Positions 27,410 through 35,129 of a stretch of 64,000 bases of DNA are shown here, in pieces. Below the pieces are notes generated by a model that was not told where the DNA came from, made no database searches, and saw only the letters and a program-made list of their open reading frames with translations. This DNA is from Spirosoma oryzae (GTDB lineage: Bacteria > Bacteroidota > Bacteroidia > Cytophagales > Spirosomataceae), in NCBI RefSeq assembly GCF_003002825.1, contig NZ_PVTE01000021.1, forward strand, positions 1-64,000. The letters run 5' to 3'. Position numbers and translations under genes: made by a program. Numbering within the stretch: position 1 is the first letter of the stretch; each line of letters begins with the position of its first letter.

Positions 27410-27727
27410 ATGAAAACGCTGAAACTAATGCCCCTGCTGATGGCCACACTGATGGTTGTTCTGCTGGCAAGCTGCGGTCCTTCGTATGTTGGTGTAAACA
27501 GCCGTCCTGCCTATGGCTATTACGGACGTCCCTATTATGGTGGCTACGGCGGTTATGGCTACTACAACCGGCCTTACGGCTATTACCGTCCACCCGTTAT
27601 CGTGCAGCGACGGACCTATATCGCACCGGCACCCCGCTACAACCCGCCCCGGAACTATGCACCTAACGGCCGTATAGGCGGTGGTGGTAATTTTAATGGC
27701 GGAGGCCGTTCACGCGGTCCGAGATAA
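27410..27727 (+). CDS. Small Tyr/Gly/Pro-rich lipoprotein
   Basis: 105 residues. A clear lipoprotein signal ends in LLASC (C22). The mature chain is low complexity: Tyr/Gly repeats (GYYGRPYYGGYGGYGYYNRP), then Arg/Pro/Tyr and a C-terminal Gly/Asn tail with GGGNFNGGGRS. No enzymatic motif. Such Y/G-rich tails suggest an adhesive, disordered or self-associating surface protein, but this is inference. It sits alone between two hairpin terminators. Upstream (about 27358-27400) is AT-rich with repeated TTGAC/GTCA elements that may be a promoter or operator. Confidence 0.7.
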   Translation: MKTLKLMPLLMATLMVVLLASCGPSYVGVNSRPAYGYYGRPYYGGYGGYGYYNRPYGYYRPPVIVQRRTYIAPAPRYNPPRNYAPNGRIGGGGNFNGGGRSRGPR

Positions 27728-27745
27728 CACCAGATTGTTCGAAAC

Positions 27746-27776
27746 AAACAGGCCGGCCTTATAAGTCGGCCTGTTT
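27746..27776. terminator. Bidirectional terminator between the Y/G-rich lipoprotein and the cyclotransferase gene
   Basis: AAACAGGCCG pairs with CGGCCTGTTT around an 11-nt loop, with T-rich ends on both strands. It overlaps the last codons of the minus-strand gene. Confidence 0.85.
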
Positions 27777-28184
27777 TGTTAGGTACTGTACGTAGTCACC
27801 GGAGTCAATTCGGCGCAGTGTGCCAACCGGCCAATTGTAGAGGTAGACCCAACAGTCAACCAACTGACCAGCGCAGGTCACCGGAACGATGCGTCGTACG
27901 TACTCGTCGGATTCGCTTTCCGATGGGGTAGCCTGAACGCCTTCATACTCGTCGAGTAGTTGCAGTAGATTCGCCTGACTATCCGGAAACAGCGTATAAA
28001 CGGACCCGTGAATCAGCGTCGATACCTCGGGAAGATACAGTGCACCCGGATAGCTGCCAACGTCATACAACGGCCCGTTGATGACGCCCTCACCCATGTA
28101 CCGACTGTGCTGGCGCAGATGTATGGCAGGTGCATTCGAAAAAGCTGCCCGGAGCGTACCGTAGACGAATAAATGAGTTGGCAT
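27759..28184 (-). CDS. Gamma-glutamylcyclotransferase-like (AIG2/GGACT) protein
   Basis: 141 residues, cytoplasmic. The N-terminal substrate-binding loop FVYGTLR (7-13), GALYLPE and the acidic catalytic region LLDEYEGV match the gamma-glutamylcyclotransferase fold, which releases 5-oxoproline from gamma-glutamyl amines. Many small members have unknown substrates. The C-terminal WVYLYNWPVG is also typical of the fold. It is divergent from the small basic protein gene at 28266 and its 3' end overlaps a terminator hairpin. Confidence 0.83.
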   Translation of the reverse strand: MPTHLFVYGTLRAAFSNAPAIHLRQHSRYMGEGVINGPLYDVGSYPGALYLPEVSTLIHGSVYTLFPDSQANLLQLLDEYEGVQATPSESESDEYVRRIVPVTCAGQLVDCWVYLYNWPVGTLRRIDSGDYVQYLTKQADL

Positions 28185-28265
28185 TGTGATTGCAGGAAAG
28201 AATTAATGTCCTTGGGTTGACAAATCTTTGTAAATTAGTGTTGTACCTGAAAATCAACGTCGATT

Positions 28266-28472
28266 ATGAAACGATCCAGTCTCGTGCTTTTGCTTGCTAC
28301 GACTATGCTAGCAACCGAAATACCCGTCGACGCAAAGGCCGGTACAGATCGTTCGACGGTGTCGGCCAGCTCGATTGGTCGCAAGCGAAAAGGTTACAGA
28401 CCACGTCGGGGCGGGTTGTTTAACACGGGTTTATTCAAGAAGAAGAACCCTTGCGGTTGTCCAAATCATTAA
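28266..28472 (+). CDS. Small exported basic protein ending in CGCPNH
   Basis: 68 residues. A signal peptide (MKRSSLVLLLATTMLATEIP, cleaved near VDA) is followed by a very basic segment (GRKRKGYRPRRGGLF) and a C-terminal KKKNPCGCPNH that could bind metal or form a disulfide. No family is recognised. Its own upstream region carries TTGACA-like and TACCTG-like elements. A short GC hairpin with a T-rich tail follows at about 28507-28530. Coding support comes from the signal-peptide pattern and isolation between regulatory signals. Confidence 0.6.
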   Translation: MKRSSLVLLLATTMLATEIPVDAKAGTDRSTVSASSIGRKRKGYRPRRGGLFNTGLFKKKNPCGCPNH

Positions 28473-28573
28473 CGGATTGTTAACAAATTGTACTTATAAC
28501 AGAGATGGGCCTTACTGGGGCCTATTTTTGTCTATACACGTTGTAAAATTCTGTGTTTCAGCGTAAAATTTAG

Positions 28574-28582
28574 TACCTTTGC
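28574..28582 (+). promoter_or_regulatory. typA promoter -7 box
   Basis: TACCTTTGC on the plus strand matches TAnnTTTG and is identical to the rRNA -7 boxes in this window. It lies about 97 nt upstream of the typA ATG and is followed by a small hairpin, GCGTTT-TC-AAACGC. No TTG at 19-21 nt upstream is visible. Confidence 0.55.
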
Positions 28583-28678
28583 GTTTTCAAACGCATCACA
28601 AACAATACGTACCGGGGTTGATCAGTGGACTGGTCCTTGCCCGGTAACCATTTTGTCAATACACAGTACACATACTGT

Positions 28679-30493
28679 ATGCAATCGATTCGTAACATCG
28701 CCATTATTGCCCACGTTGACCACGGCAAAACCACGCTGGTCGACAAAATCATTCACGCGTCTAAGCTGTTCCGGGAAAATCAGGAATTCGGTGACCTGAT
28801 CCTCGACAACAACGATCTGGAGCGTGAGCGGGGTATCACCATCGTTTCCAAAAACGTATCGGTTCGGTACAAAGACGTTAAAATCAACATCATCGACACA
28901 CCGGGCCACAGTGACTTCGGGGGTGAGGTAGAGCGCGTGCTGAAAATGGCCGACGGCGTTTGTCTGCTGGTCGATGCGTTTGAAGGCGCTATGCCGCAGA
29001 CCCGTTTCGTACTGAGCAAGGCGCTTTCGCTGGGTTTGAAGCCTATCGTTATCGTCAACAAAGTCGACAAAGAGAACTGCCGGCCGGAAGAAGTACACGA
29101 AGAGGTTTTTGATCTGATGTTCAACCTCGGCGCTACGGAAGATCAGCTTGACTTCCCGACCGTTTACGGCTCGTCGAAACAAGGCTGGATGGGTCCGGAC
29201 TGGAAGACGCCAACCGACAACATCACCTACCTGCTCGACACGATCGTGGCAACGATCCCACCGTCGCCTATCAACGAAGGTACACCACAGATGCAGATCA
29301 CGTCGCTCGATTACTCGGCGTTCGTAGGTCGTATCGCTATCGGTCGTGTACACCGGGGAACGCTGAAAGAAGGCGCTAATATGGCGCTGGTAAAAGCCGA
29401 TGGTTCGATCAAGAAAGTGCGGATCAAAGAACTGCACACGTTCGAGGGACTTGGCAAGAACAAAGTAACCGAAGTACAGTGCGGTGACATCTGCGCCGTA
29501 ACGGGTCTGGAAGAGTTCGAGATCGGTGATACGCTCACCGACGTCGAGAATCCGGAAGCCCTGGAGCGGATCGCCGTCGATGAGCCGACGATGAACATGC
29601 TGTTCACGATCAATAACTCGCCGTTCTTCGGTAAAGAAGGTAAGTTCGTGACTTCGCGTCACCTGCGCGACCGGCTGTACAAAGAAATCGAAAAGAACCT
29701 GGCGCTGCGCGTGGAAACGACCGACAGCGAAGACCGCTTCCTGGTATATGGCCGGGGTATTCTTCACCTGTCCGTATTGATCGAGACGATGCGTCGTGAA
29801 GGCTACGAATTGCAGGTTGGTCAGCCACAGGTACTGTATAAGGAAGACGACAACGGTCAGCGGCTTGAGCCGGTAGAAACCCTTGTCGTTGACGTACCGG
29901 AGGAGACGGCTGGTAAAGTAATCGAACTGGCTACGCAGCGTAAAGGCGAGCTGTTGATCATGGAACCGAAAGGCGATCTGCAACACCTTGAGTTTGAAAT
30001 TCCGTCGCGCGGTCTGATCGGCCTCCGTTCGAACGTGCTGACGGCAACCTTCGGTGAAGCGGTAATGTCGCACCGGTTCAAAGAGTACCAGCCTTACAAA
30101 GGTCCAATCCCTGAGCGGATCAACGGTTCGCTGATTTCGATGACGAGCGGTGTGGCCACGGCTTACTCAATCGACAAGCTCCAGGATCGGGGTATCTTCT
30201 TCGTCGAGCCCGGTGACGAGATTTACACGGGTATGGTTATCGGTGAGCACAACCGGCAGAATGACATCGTGGTGAACGTTATGACGGCCAAGCAATTGAC
30301 CAACATGCGGGCATCGGGTTCGGATAACAACGTGAAGATTGCGCCGAAAATATCGTTCTCACTGGAAGAATCGATGGAATACATTCAGAAGGATGAATAC
30401 CTGGAAGTAACGCCGAAATCGATGCGTATCCGGAAGATCTACCTGGATGAAAACGAACGGAAGCGTAACGCCAGCAAATTTGCTATGGCTTAA
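28679..30493 (+). CDS. typA: Ribosome-associated GTPase TypA/BipA
   Basis: 604 residues. The ATG at 28679 (MQSIRNIAIIAHVDHGKT) is chosen over an in-frame GTG 54 bp upstream, because family members begin this way. Translational GTPase motifs: G1 AHVDHGKT (11-18), G2 RGITI, G3 DTPGHSDF, G4 NKVDKENC. Domains II, III and V and the TypA-specific C-terminal domain follow. It binds 70S ribosomes, aids 50S assembly and is needed in stress or cold. It is monocistronic with a -7 box upstream and a perfect 20-bp terminator stem downstream. Confidence 0.97.
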   Translation: MQSIRNIAIIAHVDHGKTTLVDKIIHASKLFRENQEFGDLILDNNDLERERGITIVSKNVSVRYKDVKINIIDTPGHSDFGGEVERVLKMADGVCLLVDAFEGAMPQTRFVLSKALSLGLKPIVIVNKVDKENCRPEEVHEEVFDLMFNLGATEDQLDFPTVYGSSKQGWMGPDWKTPTDNITYLLDTIVATIPPSPINEGTPQMQITSLDYSAFVGRIAIGRVHRGTLKEGANMALVKADGSIKKVRIKELHTFEGLGKNKVTEVQCGDICAVTGLEEFEIGDTLTDVENPEALERIAVDEPTMNMLFTINNSPFFGKEGKFVTSRHLRDRLYKEIEKNLALRVETTDSEDRFLVYGRGILHLSVLIETMRREGYELQVGQPQVLYKEDDNGQRLEPVETLVVDVPEETAGKVIELATQRKGELLIMEPKGDLQHLEFEIPSRGLIGLRSNVLTATFGEAVMSHRFKEYQPYKGPIPERINGSLISMTSGVATAYSIDKLQDRGIFFVEPGDEIYTGMVIGEHNRQNDIVVNVMTAKQLTNMRASGSDNNVKIAPKISFSLEESMEYIQKDEYLEVTPKSMRIRKIYLDENERKRNASKFAMA

Positions 30494-30510
30494 TCGAGTC
30501 AATTTGACAC

Positions 30511-30555
30511 AAAAAAGAAAGCCCGCTCAGACACTCTGAGCGGGCTTTCTTTTTT
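30511..30555. terminator. Strong bidirectional terminator after typA
   Basis: A perfect 20-bp inverted repeat beginning AAAAAAGAAAGCCCGCTCAG, 5-nt loop ACACT, and ending in CTTTCTTTTTT. A and T tracts at both ends make it usable by typA and by the small minus-strand gene. Confidence 0.95.
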
Positions 30556-30565
30556 GCTGCTGTGT

Positions 30566-30760
30566 TTATTGATTCGCTACGACACTGACGGCAAGCGCTG
30601 CTTTCGTACCGGTAGTAAGCGTGTTGACAGGCGATGATTGCATGGCCGTTTTCGAGTCTGGAGCGGGCAAATTCGATATATAAACGTTCTGTCGCTTGAT
30701 GTGAAAATACACGCAGGCGAAGAGTAAAAAGCCTGCAATGAGTGTGAATACTTTTCTCAT
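30566..30760 (-). CDS. Small single-pass membrane or exported protein (64 aa)
   Basis: From the ATG at 30760: MRKVFTLIAGFLLFACVYF forms one hydrophobic helix after a short basic start, then an approximately 40-residue polar tail ending in ALAVSVVANQ. No family is recognised. A longer frame begins at 30823 but would add about 21 residues unlike a signal peptide. The 3' end is placed 10 bp from the typA terminator, which would serve it on the minus strand. An 18-nt palindrome lies about 150 bp upstream. Confidence 0.45.
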   Translation of the reverse strand: MRKVFTLIAGFLLFACVYFHIKRQNVYISNLPAPDSKTAMQSSPVNTLTTGTKAALAVSVVANQ

Positions 30761-30905
30761 ATCGTTGTAAAAAGTGGCACAATGTGCGTCGTTAAAGTAA
30801 GCGTACTCACTTCGTACACGCAAAGCAACAACAATAACAGCACCTGTTTTACAATTGTTGGCACTATCTAGTGAGCGGTACTAAACGTATAGGCTTTATC
30901 CGAGG

Positions 30906-30923
30906 CATAAATAGCTATTTATG
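30906..30923. promoter_or_regulatory. Perfect 18-nt palindrome CATAAATAGCTATTTATG
   Basis: A gapless dyad in an AT-rich spacer about 150 bp upstream of the small membrane-protein gene and beyond the terminator of the lipoprotein gene. Its size and symmetry suit a dimeric regulator. No cognate regulator is visible. Confidence 0.35.
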
Positions 30924-30969
30924 AATAAATTACGGAAGATAAAGCGAAAAAAATTTATCGGCTATACGT

Positions 30970-31008
30970 AAAAAAATTGCCCGGCTGTCTTAATTACGGC
31001 CGGGCAAT
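30970..31008 (-). terminator. Intrinsic terminator of the sigma/serpin/lipoprotein operon
   Basis: Minus strand: ATTGCCCGGC pairs with GCCGGGCAAT around a 13-nt loop, followed by at least six T. It lies about 50 bp past the stop of the last gene in the operon. Confidence 0.88.
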
Positions 31009-31060
31009 GTTGGTCTTACACAAAAGATAAACAAAGAAATGTCGATAAAAGGCAGCTATA

Positions 31061-31504
31061 TCATCTACCTTTTTTATAGGATAATGTTCCGCTTGATGGA
31101 CTACCAAAAAATAATTGTAAAGTACCATCAGGCAACTGATTAAAACGGGCCGTACTACCCAGTTTTGTCAGATATGAACGATCAATTTGATAGGTAGTTT
31201 GGCCTAAATCAGCTGAGGCTGTCTGGCTTAATTCCTGAATCTGCATTGTCCCGTCGACAGTGGCATACATTCGACCTTTGTACGTATTCTGCAAGCCTTT
31301 TCCCTGTACGTAGAATGACACAATATCGTGGGGTGGGTTCGCGGTATCTAACGCGAACGATAACGTTGTAGAAGCCGCCGAATCCGGTTGCATCAGTGTC
31401 CAGGTACCGACGAGGGCAGCAACGGTAGGGGGCGGCTCAACAGTACCCTGCTTGCATTGGCAAAGCAAGAGCAAACAACCTATAACCGCATAAATAGTAT
31501 TCAT
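31061..31504 (-). CDS. Small lipoprotein, lipocalin-like beta domain
   Basis: 147 residues. The signal peptide ends in LLLLC/QC (C15 or C17). The mature part begins with VAALVGTWTLMQPDSAASTT and has alternating beta-strand-like segments (YKGRMYATVDGTMQIQEL, then QLPDGTLQLFFGS), as in lipocalin-like domains where a GxW sits in the first strand. The ATG overlaps the serpin stop codon by 1 bp, so it is translationally coupled and last in a four-gene operon. Function unknown; an envelope-stress or inhibitor-associated lipoprotein is one possibility. Confidence 0.7.
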   Translation of the reverse strand: MNTIYAVIGCLLLLCQCKQGTVEPPPTVAALVGTWTLMQPDSAASTTLSFALDTANPPHDIVSFYVQGKGLQNTYKGRMYATVDGTMQIQELSQTASADLGQTTYQIDRSYLTKLGSTARFNQLPDGTLQLFFGSPSSGTLSYKKGR

Positions 31505-32730
31505 CAGTTGGCTTGGGTCGGGTCGGCTACCTTACCGGTAAACAGGATTGTCCCGGTTGTTTTTTCGTGAATGACAAAGACAAAAGGACGGTCGCAAAGT
31601 GTAGGCATTTGTAGCGATGTCGTGGATATGCCCCCGGTCGTTACGGCGGCTGCTTCGGTACCCTGCTCATCAACGGCCACGAAGGTATTTTGCTTGACAA
31701 AGCTGAGCGTCAGGCCACCGGCCGGGTTCATTTTCGTGAACGTAGCCTGATTGGTAAAAGCAACGGGCATACCCATTGCGCTCAGTACGGCGTTTAGCTG
31801 AATGTCAAAATTCATGGTAAACTTTGGTAGTCCAATATCCATACTACCTTTCGTCATACTCTGTTGCAGCGCCGACCATTCCGTTTCTGTGTAGGCTTGC
31901 AACAGCGAGTCAGCTGAGCGGTCGGCGGCTGGTAGAAGTACCGTCATTGCCAGGCGATCGTTACCGTACGGCAGTTCAAAGGCGGTGTAGCCGTCGCGGA
32001 AAGCACGACGCATGGCTACTTTCTGCCGCATCATCTGAACGGTCTTTTGTGTGCCAGACGCTAGCGTAAACGGCATACCGGCCGTCTCTTCGGACCTGAA
32101 CTGCGTTTGCCAGTTCCCCTTGAAATAGAGCGCGTTCAGCACGAACAGGACATTCTCCGGCTGAATACTATTAATCACGTTCGGAATACGCCCGTTGGTT
32201 TGCTGACTGGCCCAGTTGTTAATCTTGGAAACGGTAGCCGGATCGTTGAAATTTTCTGCCGAAACCGTCGCGTCGAAGGTCTGTTTAAGAACGTCCTGGA
32301 ACGATTGCGCTACCGTGAAGGTATTGCGGTACCAAACCGAATTGGCCAGCGTCAGCGTCACCTTCGGGTCGATTCTGGGCAGGTTTTGTAACAGATTCTG
32401 GTACGTCTGATTAGCCTCGGTCAGCGTTTGCGCATCGAGTTTCAGCGTCTTCTGAATCTGCTGAGCTGTTTGTCCGTCAGCGCCGTTCAACAGCATACCC
32501 AGCGCCATGTGCAGGCTCAGCGGTGAAATAAAAACGTTTTTATCGACGCCTTCCTGCTGACTGACGCGACTCGTCAGGTCGAAGGCGAACTGCGTAGTCT
32601 GCCCGACAAAGGGGGCTGATACACGTAAGCCGCTGGCAGTTGAATCGACAGTCGATGCTGGTGCCGTTGTAGTATTACGACAGCTGACGGCCGATACGAC
32701 GCCAGCAATTAGGAGCGGTAGCATCTTCAT
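31504..32730 (-). CDS. Serpin family serine protease inhibitor (lipoprotein)
   Basis: 408 residues. The lipoprotein signal ends at C17 (AVSC). Serpin landmarks: NVFISPLSLHMALGMLLNGA (start of the core), FVLNALYFKGNWQTQF, MTVLLP and the C-terminal signature DRPFVFVIHEKTTGTILFTGKV. The reactive-centre hinge EQGTEAAAVTTGGISTT has small residues at P12-P9 as in inhibitory serpins; by counting from the P17 Glu, the scissile bond would be near Thr-Ser, so the target protease is not obvious. The gene starts 11 bp after the membrane-protein gene, in an ECF sigma operon, so it likely responds to an envelope signal. Confidence 0.9.
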   Translation of the reverse strand: MKMLPLLIAGVVSAVSCRNTTTAPASTVDSTASGLRVSAPFVGQTTQFAFDLTSRVSQQEGVDKNVFISPLSLHMALGMLLNGADGQTAQQIQKTLKLDAQTLTEANQTYQNLLQNLPRIDPKVTLTLANSVWYRNTFTVAQSFQDVLKQTFDATVSAENFNDPATVSKINNWASQQTNGRIPNVINSIQPENVLFVLNALYFKGNWQTQFRSEETAGMPFTLASGTQKTVQMMRQKVAMRRAFRDGYTAFELPYGNDRLAMTVLLPAADRSADSLLQAYTETEWSALQQSMTKGSMDIGLPKFTMNFDIQLNAVLSAMGMPVAFTNQATFTKMNPAGGLTLSFVKQNTFVAVDEQGTEAAAVTTGGISTTSLQMPTLCDRPFVFVIHEKTTGTILFTGKVADPTQAN

Positions 32731-32741
32731 AACGAATACGG

Positions 32742-34337
32742 TTAGAAGTGATAATCGACACCGAAGCTCATACCGGTTGTTGTCGGCTGCGATCGGATTG
32801 GGGAGTCCGATGCTGTCGTACTGCCAATAGCCGGCTGGTACAGGCCAGCCAGTGAAGCAGACCAGTGCTGCGATGGGCGGTACCGGAACCGGGCACCGAC
32901 CGAAGCGGCCAACGAAAGCGAGCGGTAGATATCGTCAGCGGGCGTCACGACAACCTGATTAGCGATGGTATTTCGTACGAAAATATTGGTTAGAAATCCC
33001 CCAATCAGGGCCAGTCCCAGCCGCTTGCGGGGCCGCAGCTGATAGCCAACCTGAACCGGTACCTGAACAAACTGATAAGCGTTGGATACCGCCTGCTGCT
33101 CGCTCATACTGTACCGATTCGTCACATACGATTGAGAGGAGCCATGCTGATCCACGGCCGCAGCCGCGTAAGCGTTCGTCTGACTGATGACGCGGTCTCG
33201 GACAGCATCGACGAAGAGATTATTGACGACCTGAGCGTCTTTAGCCGTTATCATGGCTGCGCTTGCCAGACTAATCTGCGTCGGACTTTCTACCGTCGAT
33301 TGGGCACTCAGATACCCAACGCCACTTTCAATCGACCAATGCTCCGTTAGTTGGATACCCGCGCTTACCTGATACGCAATGGACCGGCTGCTACGGCTAT
33401 CGACAACCGGCGTCGTGGCAACGGCATTTCGATTGACACTGTTGGCGTAGCTGGCTACAGCCATAGGGGTAGCTGCCGATGCCAAGGCTACAGCCGGGTT
33501 GTACGCACCCGGCATAACGCTGATCGAGGCCCATTTCTCCCGTTTTTTCGATTTCGCTAACCCGTCTGTAACAGCTACGTCGCTCGTAGCGTCTACACCT
33601 GTCCAGGCGGCAGCGACTTTCGACTGGGTGGGCTGGTTCGATGACGTATTCGCTACGGCCAGTTTAGGTGCCGCAGGCGCGTTCGGTTGCCCTGCCGCAG
33701 GTGGTACTTCTGCAGCCATTGGTGACGTTGCCATCAGGGGCATAGCCGCAGCCGGCGACGGGTTAGGAGCAGATACGGACTGTATTGTTGTTTGTACAAA
33801 CCCCGACGTCTGTACAAACTGCGCTGTTCGCTCAGACTGTGCGTTGCCGTATTGCCGATCTATGTCAACGATAAGATTGCTGTTACCTGTCAGTGTAAAA
33901 GCCGGCTGACTCTCGTGCTTCGCTGCTGACCGTATGTGATGCGTATAAAATTCTGGGATTGCTTTCGCTGCGCTCGCAACCAGGGTTGTTTTGTGATTCG
34001 ATTGACTGGTGTTTGGGGTGATGGGGGCGTTTGCTGGTGCTGCTGCGGGTTGGTTTGTACGGACGGCAACCGATTTTGTCGTGCTGAGCTGATTCGTTGC
34101 TTGCGTGTACCACCAGCCGGCCAGCAACAACGCTACGGAAGCGGCTGCACCAGCCCCCCAGGTCAACGTACGCAGGCCCGGCAACAGAGCCGCTCCCCAC
34201 AGCGGTAGCACGCGGGTCTTACTGTCTTCGTCGAGCTGACGTTCGACGGCGTCCCACACGCGCTGCGGGGGCTGCTCGTCGGCTCCGTCGAACGCTTTCC
34301 GCCAGAAGTCGTCAGGAAAATGGTCCAATTCGTTCAT
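32742..34337 (-). CDS. Anti-sigma-like membrane protein with C-terminal beta-barrel-like domain
   Basis: 531 residues. The N-terminal ~45 residues contain PPQRVWDAVERQL, a motif shared with the anti-sigma gene at 49068. A single transmembrane helix follows (about 55-73, GAGAAASVALLLAGWWY). A long Ala/Pro/Ser/Thr-rich linker (about 80-290) joins it to a C-terminal domain of about 200 residues with alternating strands: YQVSAGIQLTEHWSIESGVGY, FVQVPVQVGYQLRPRKRLG, ending in SFGVDYHF, as in outer-membrane beta-barrels. Its ATG overlaps the sigma factor stop by 1 bp. I infer it holds or signals to the ECF sigma factor; the mixed topology is unusual. Confidence 0.65.
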   Translation of the reverse strand: MNELDHFPDDFWRKAFDGADEQPPQRVWDAVERQLDEDSKTRVLPLWGAALLPGLRTLTWGAGAAASVALLLAGWWYTQATNQLSTTKSVAVRTNQPAAAPANAPITPNTSQSNHKTTLVASAAKAIPEFYTHHIRSAAKHESQPAFTLTGNSNLIVDIDRQYGNAQSERTAQFVQTSGFVQTTIQSVSAPNPSPAAAMPLMATSPMAAEVPPAAGQPNAPAAPKLAVANTSSNQPTQSKVAAAWTGVDATSDVAVTDGLAKSKKREKWASISVMPGAYNPAVALASAATPMAVASYANSVNRNAVATTPVVDSRSSRSIAYQVSAGIQLTEHWSIESGVGYLSAQSTVESPTQISLASAAMITAKDAQVVNNLFVDAVRDRVISQTNAYAAAAVDQHGSSQSYVTNRYSMSEQQAVSNAYQFVQVPVQVGYQLRPRKRLGLALIGGFLTNIFVRNTIANQVVVTPADDIYRSLSLAASVGARFRYRPSQHWSASLAGLYQPAIGSTTASDSPIRSQPTTTGMSFGVDYHF

Positions 34338-34906
34338 TAGTTCGTTGTTGTTCGGGGTGGGTTGCTTGTCACTGTTCGTTCGTCGGCTTTAAGCTTCTGC
34401 AACAGCAGGCTCCGGGCACGGGCGTATTGGGATTTCGAGGTACCTTCGGCAATGTCGAGCAAATCGGCGATCTCTACGTGGTTGTAGCCTTCAATGGCGT
34501 AGAGGTTAAACACCGTTCGGCAACCCGGCGGTAATTCCTGAATCAGCCGCAGCAGATACTGGTAGTTCAAAGACGGCAGACTCTCATCGGCTTGTGGTAG
34601 CACGGGGGCCAGATCCTGTATATCACTGGTCTGTTCCCACGGCTTCTGCTTGCGAATATGTTTCAGTGCCGTGTTGATAACCACCCGTTTCAGCCAGGCT
34701 TCCAGCGGGCACTCAAACCGGAACGAATCGATATGCCGGAAAATTTTCACGAATGCATCCTGTAAAACGTCTTCAGCCTCGTCAGGATCACGGATGTAGC
34801 GTTTACAGACGGCAAAGAGCTTCCCGGCAAACCGCTCATAGAGCTGTCGCTGCACAATTCGGTCCTGCCGACGGCATCCCTCAACTAATTCGTATTCATC
34901 CTGCAT
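34337..34906 (-). CDS. ECF RNA polymerase sigma factor
   Basis: Starting at ATG 34906 (MQDEYELVEGCRRQDRIVQ), 189 residues. A TTG 39 bp upstream would extend it but gives an atypical N-terminus. Region 2 (YERFAGKLFAVCKRYIRD, then VLQDAFVKIFRHIDSF) recognises the -10 element. Region 4 (CRTVFNLYAIEGYNHVEIADLLDIAEGTSKSQYARARSLL) is the helix-turn-helix for -35. It is first in an operon with an anti-sigma-like membrane protein, a serpin and a lipoprotein. Such sigma factors usually autoregulate their own operon. Confidence 0.93.
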   Translation of the reverse strand: MQDEYELVEGCRRQDRIVQRQLYERFAGKLFAVCKRYIRDPDEAEDVLQDAFVKIFRHIDSFRFECPLEAWLKRVVINTALKHIRKQKPWEQTSDIQDLAPVLPQADESLPSLNYQYLLRLIQELPPGCRTVFNLYAIEGYNHVEIADLLDIAEGTSKSQYARARSLLLQKLKADERTVTSNPPRTTTN

Positions 34907-35129
34907 ATAAACGTTGGCATCTGGATAGAGTCGCTTACTGGACAAACGGTTGCAAGAGCAGGAAAATTTTTGCGGCTAGTCCTTTGTGGGTTGTAAGTAC
35001 GAGTGTGTGCGTTTGTTGGTGGAAAGCCGATCATGTACCAGCTCGTAGGAAAAGACCAGCTTTCTGACTGAAATTTGTCAACTTGTACGATATATTACCG
35101 GGTTGTTCGGTTTACTTTCTATTTCGTGT

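Noticed and set aside
28622-30073. A 483-codon open frame on the minus strand opposite typA
   Set aside because: It lies wholly inside typA, which has clear GTPase motifs. The antisense product is unlike any family and rich in Phe/Arg/Val/Gln as expected from the complement of a codon-biased gene.
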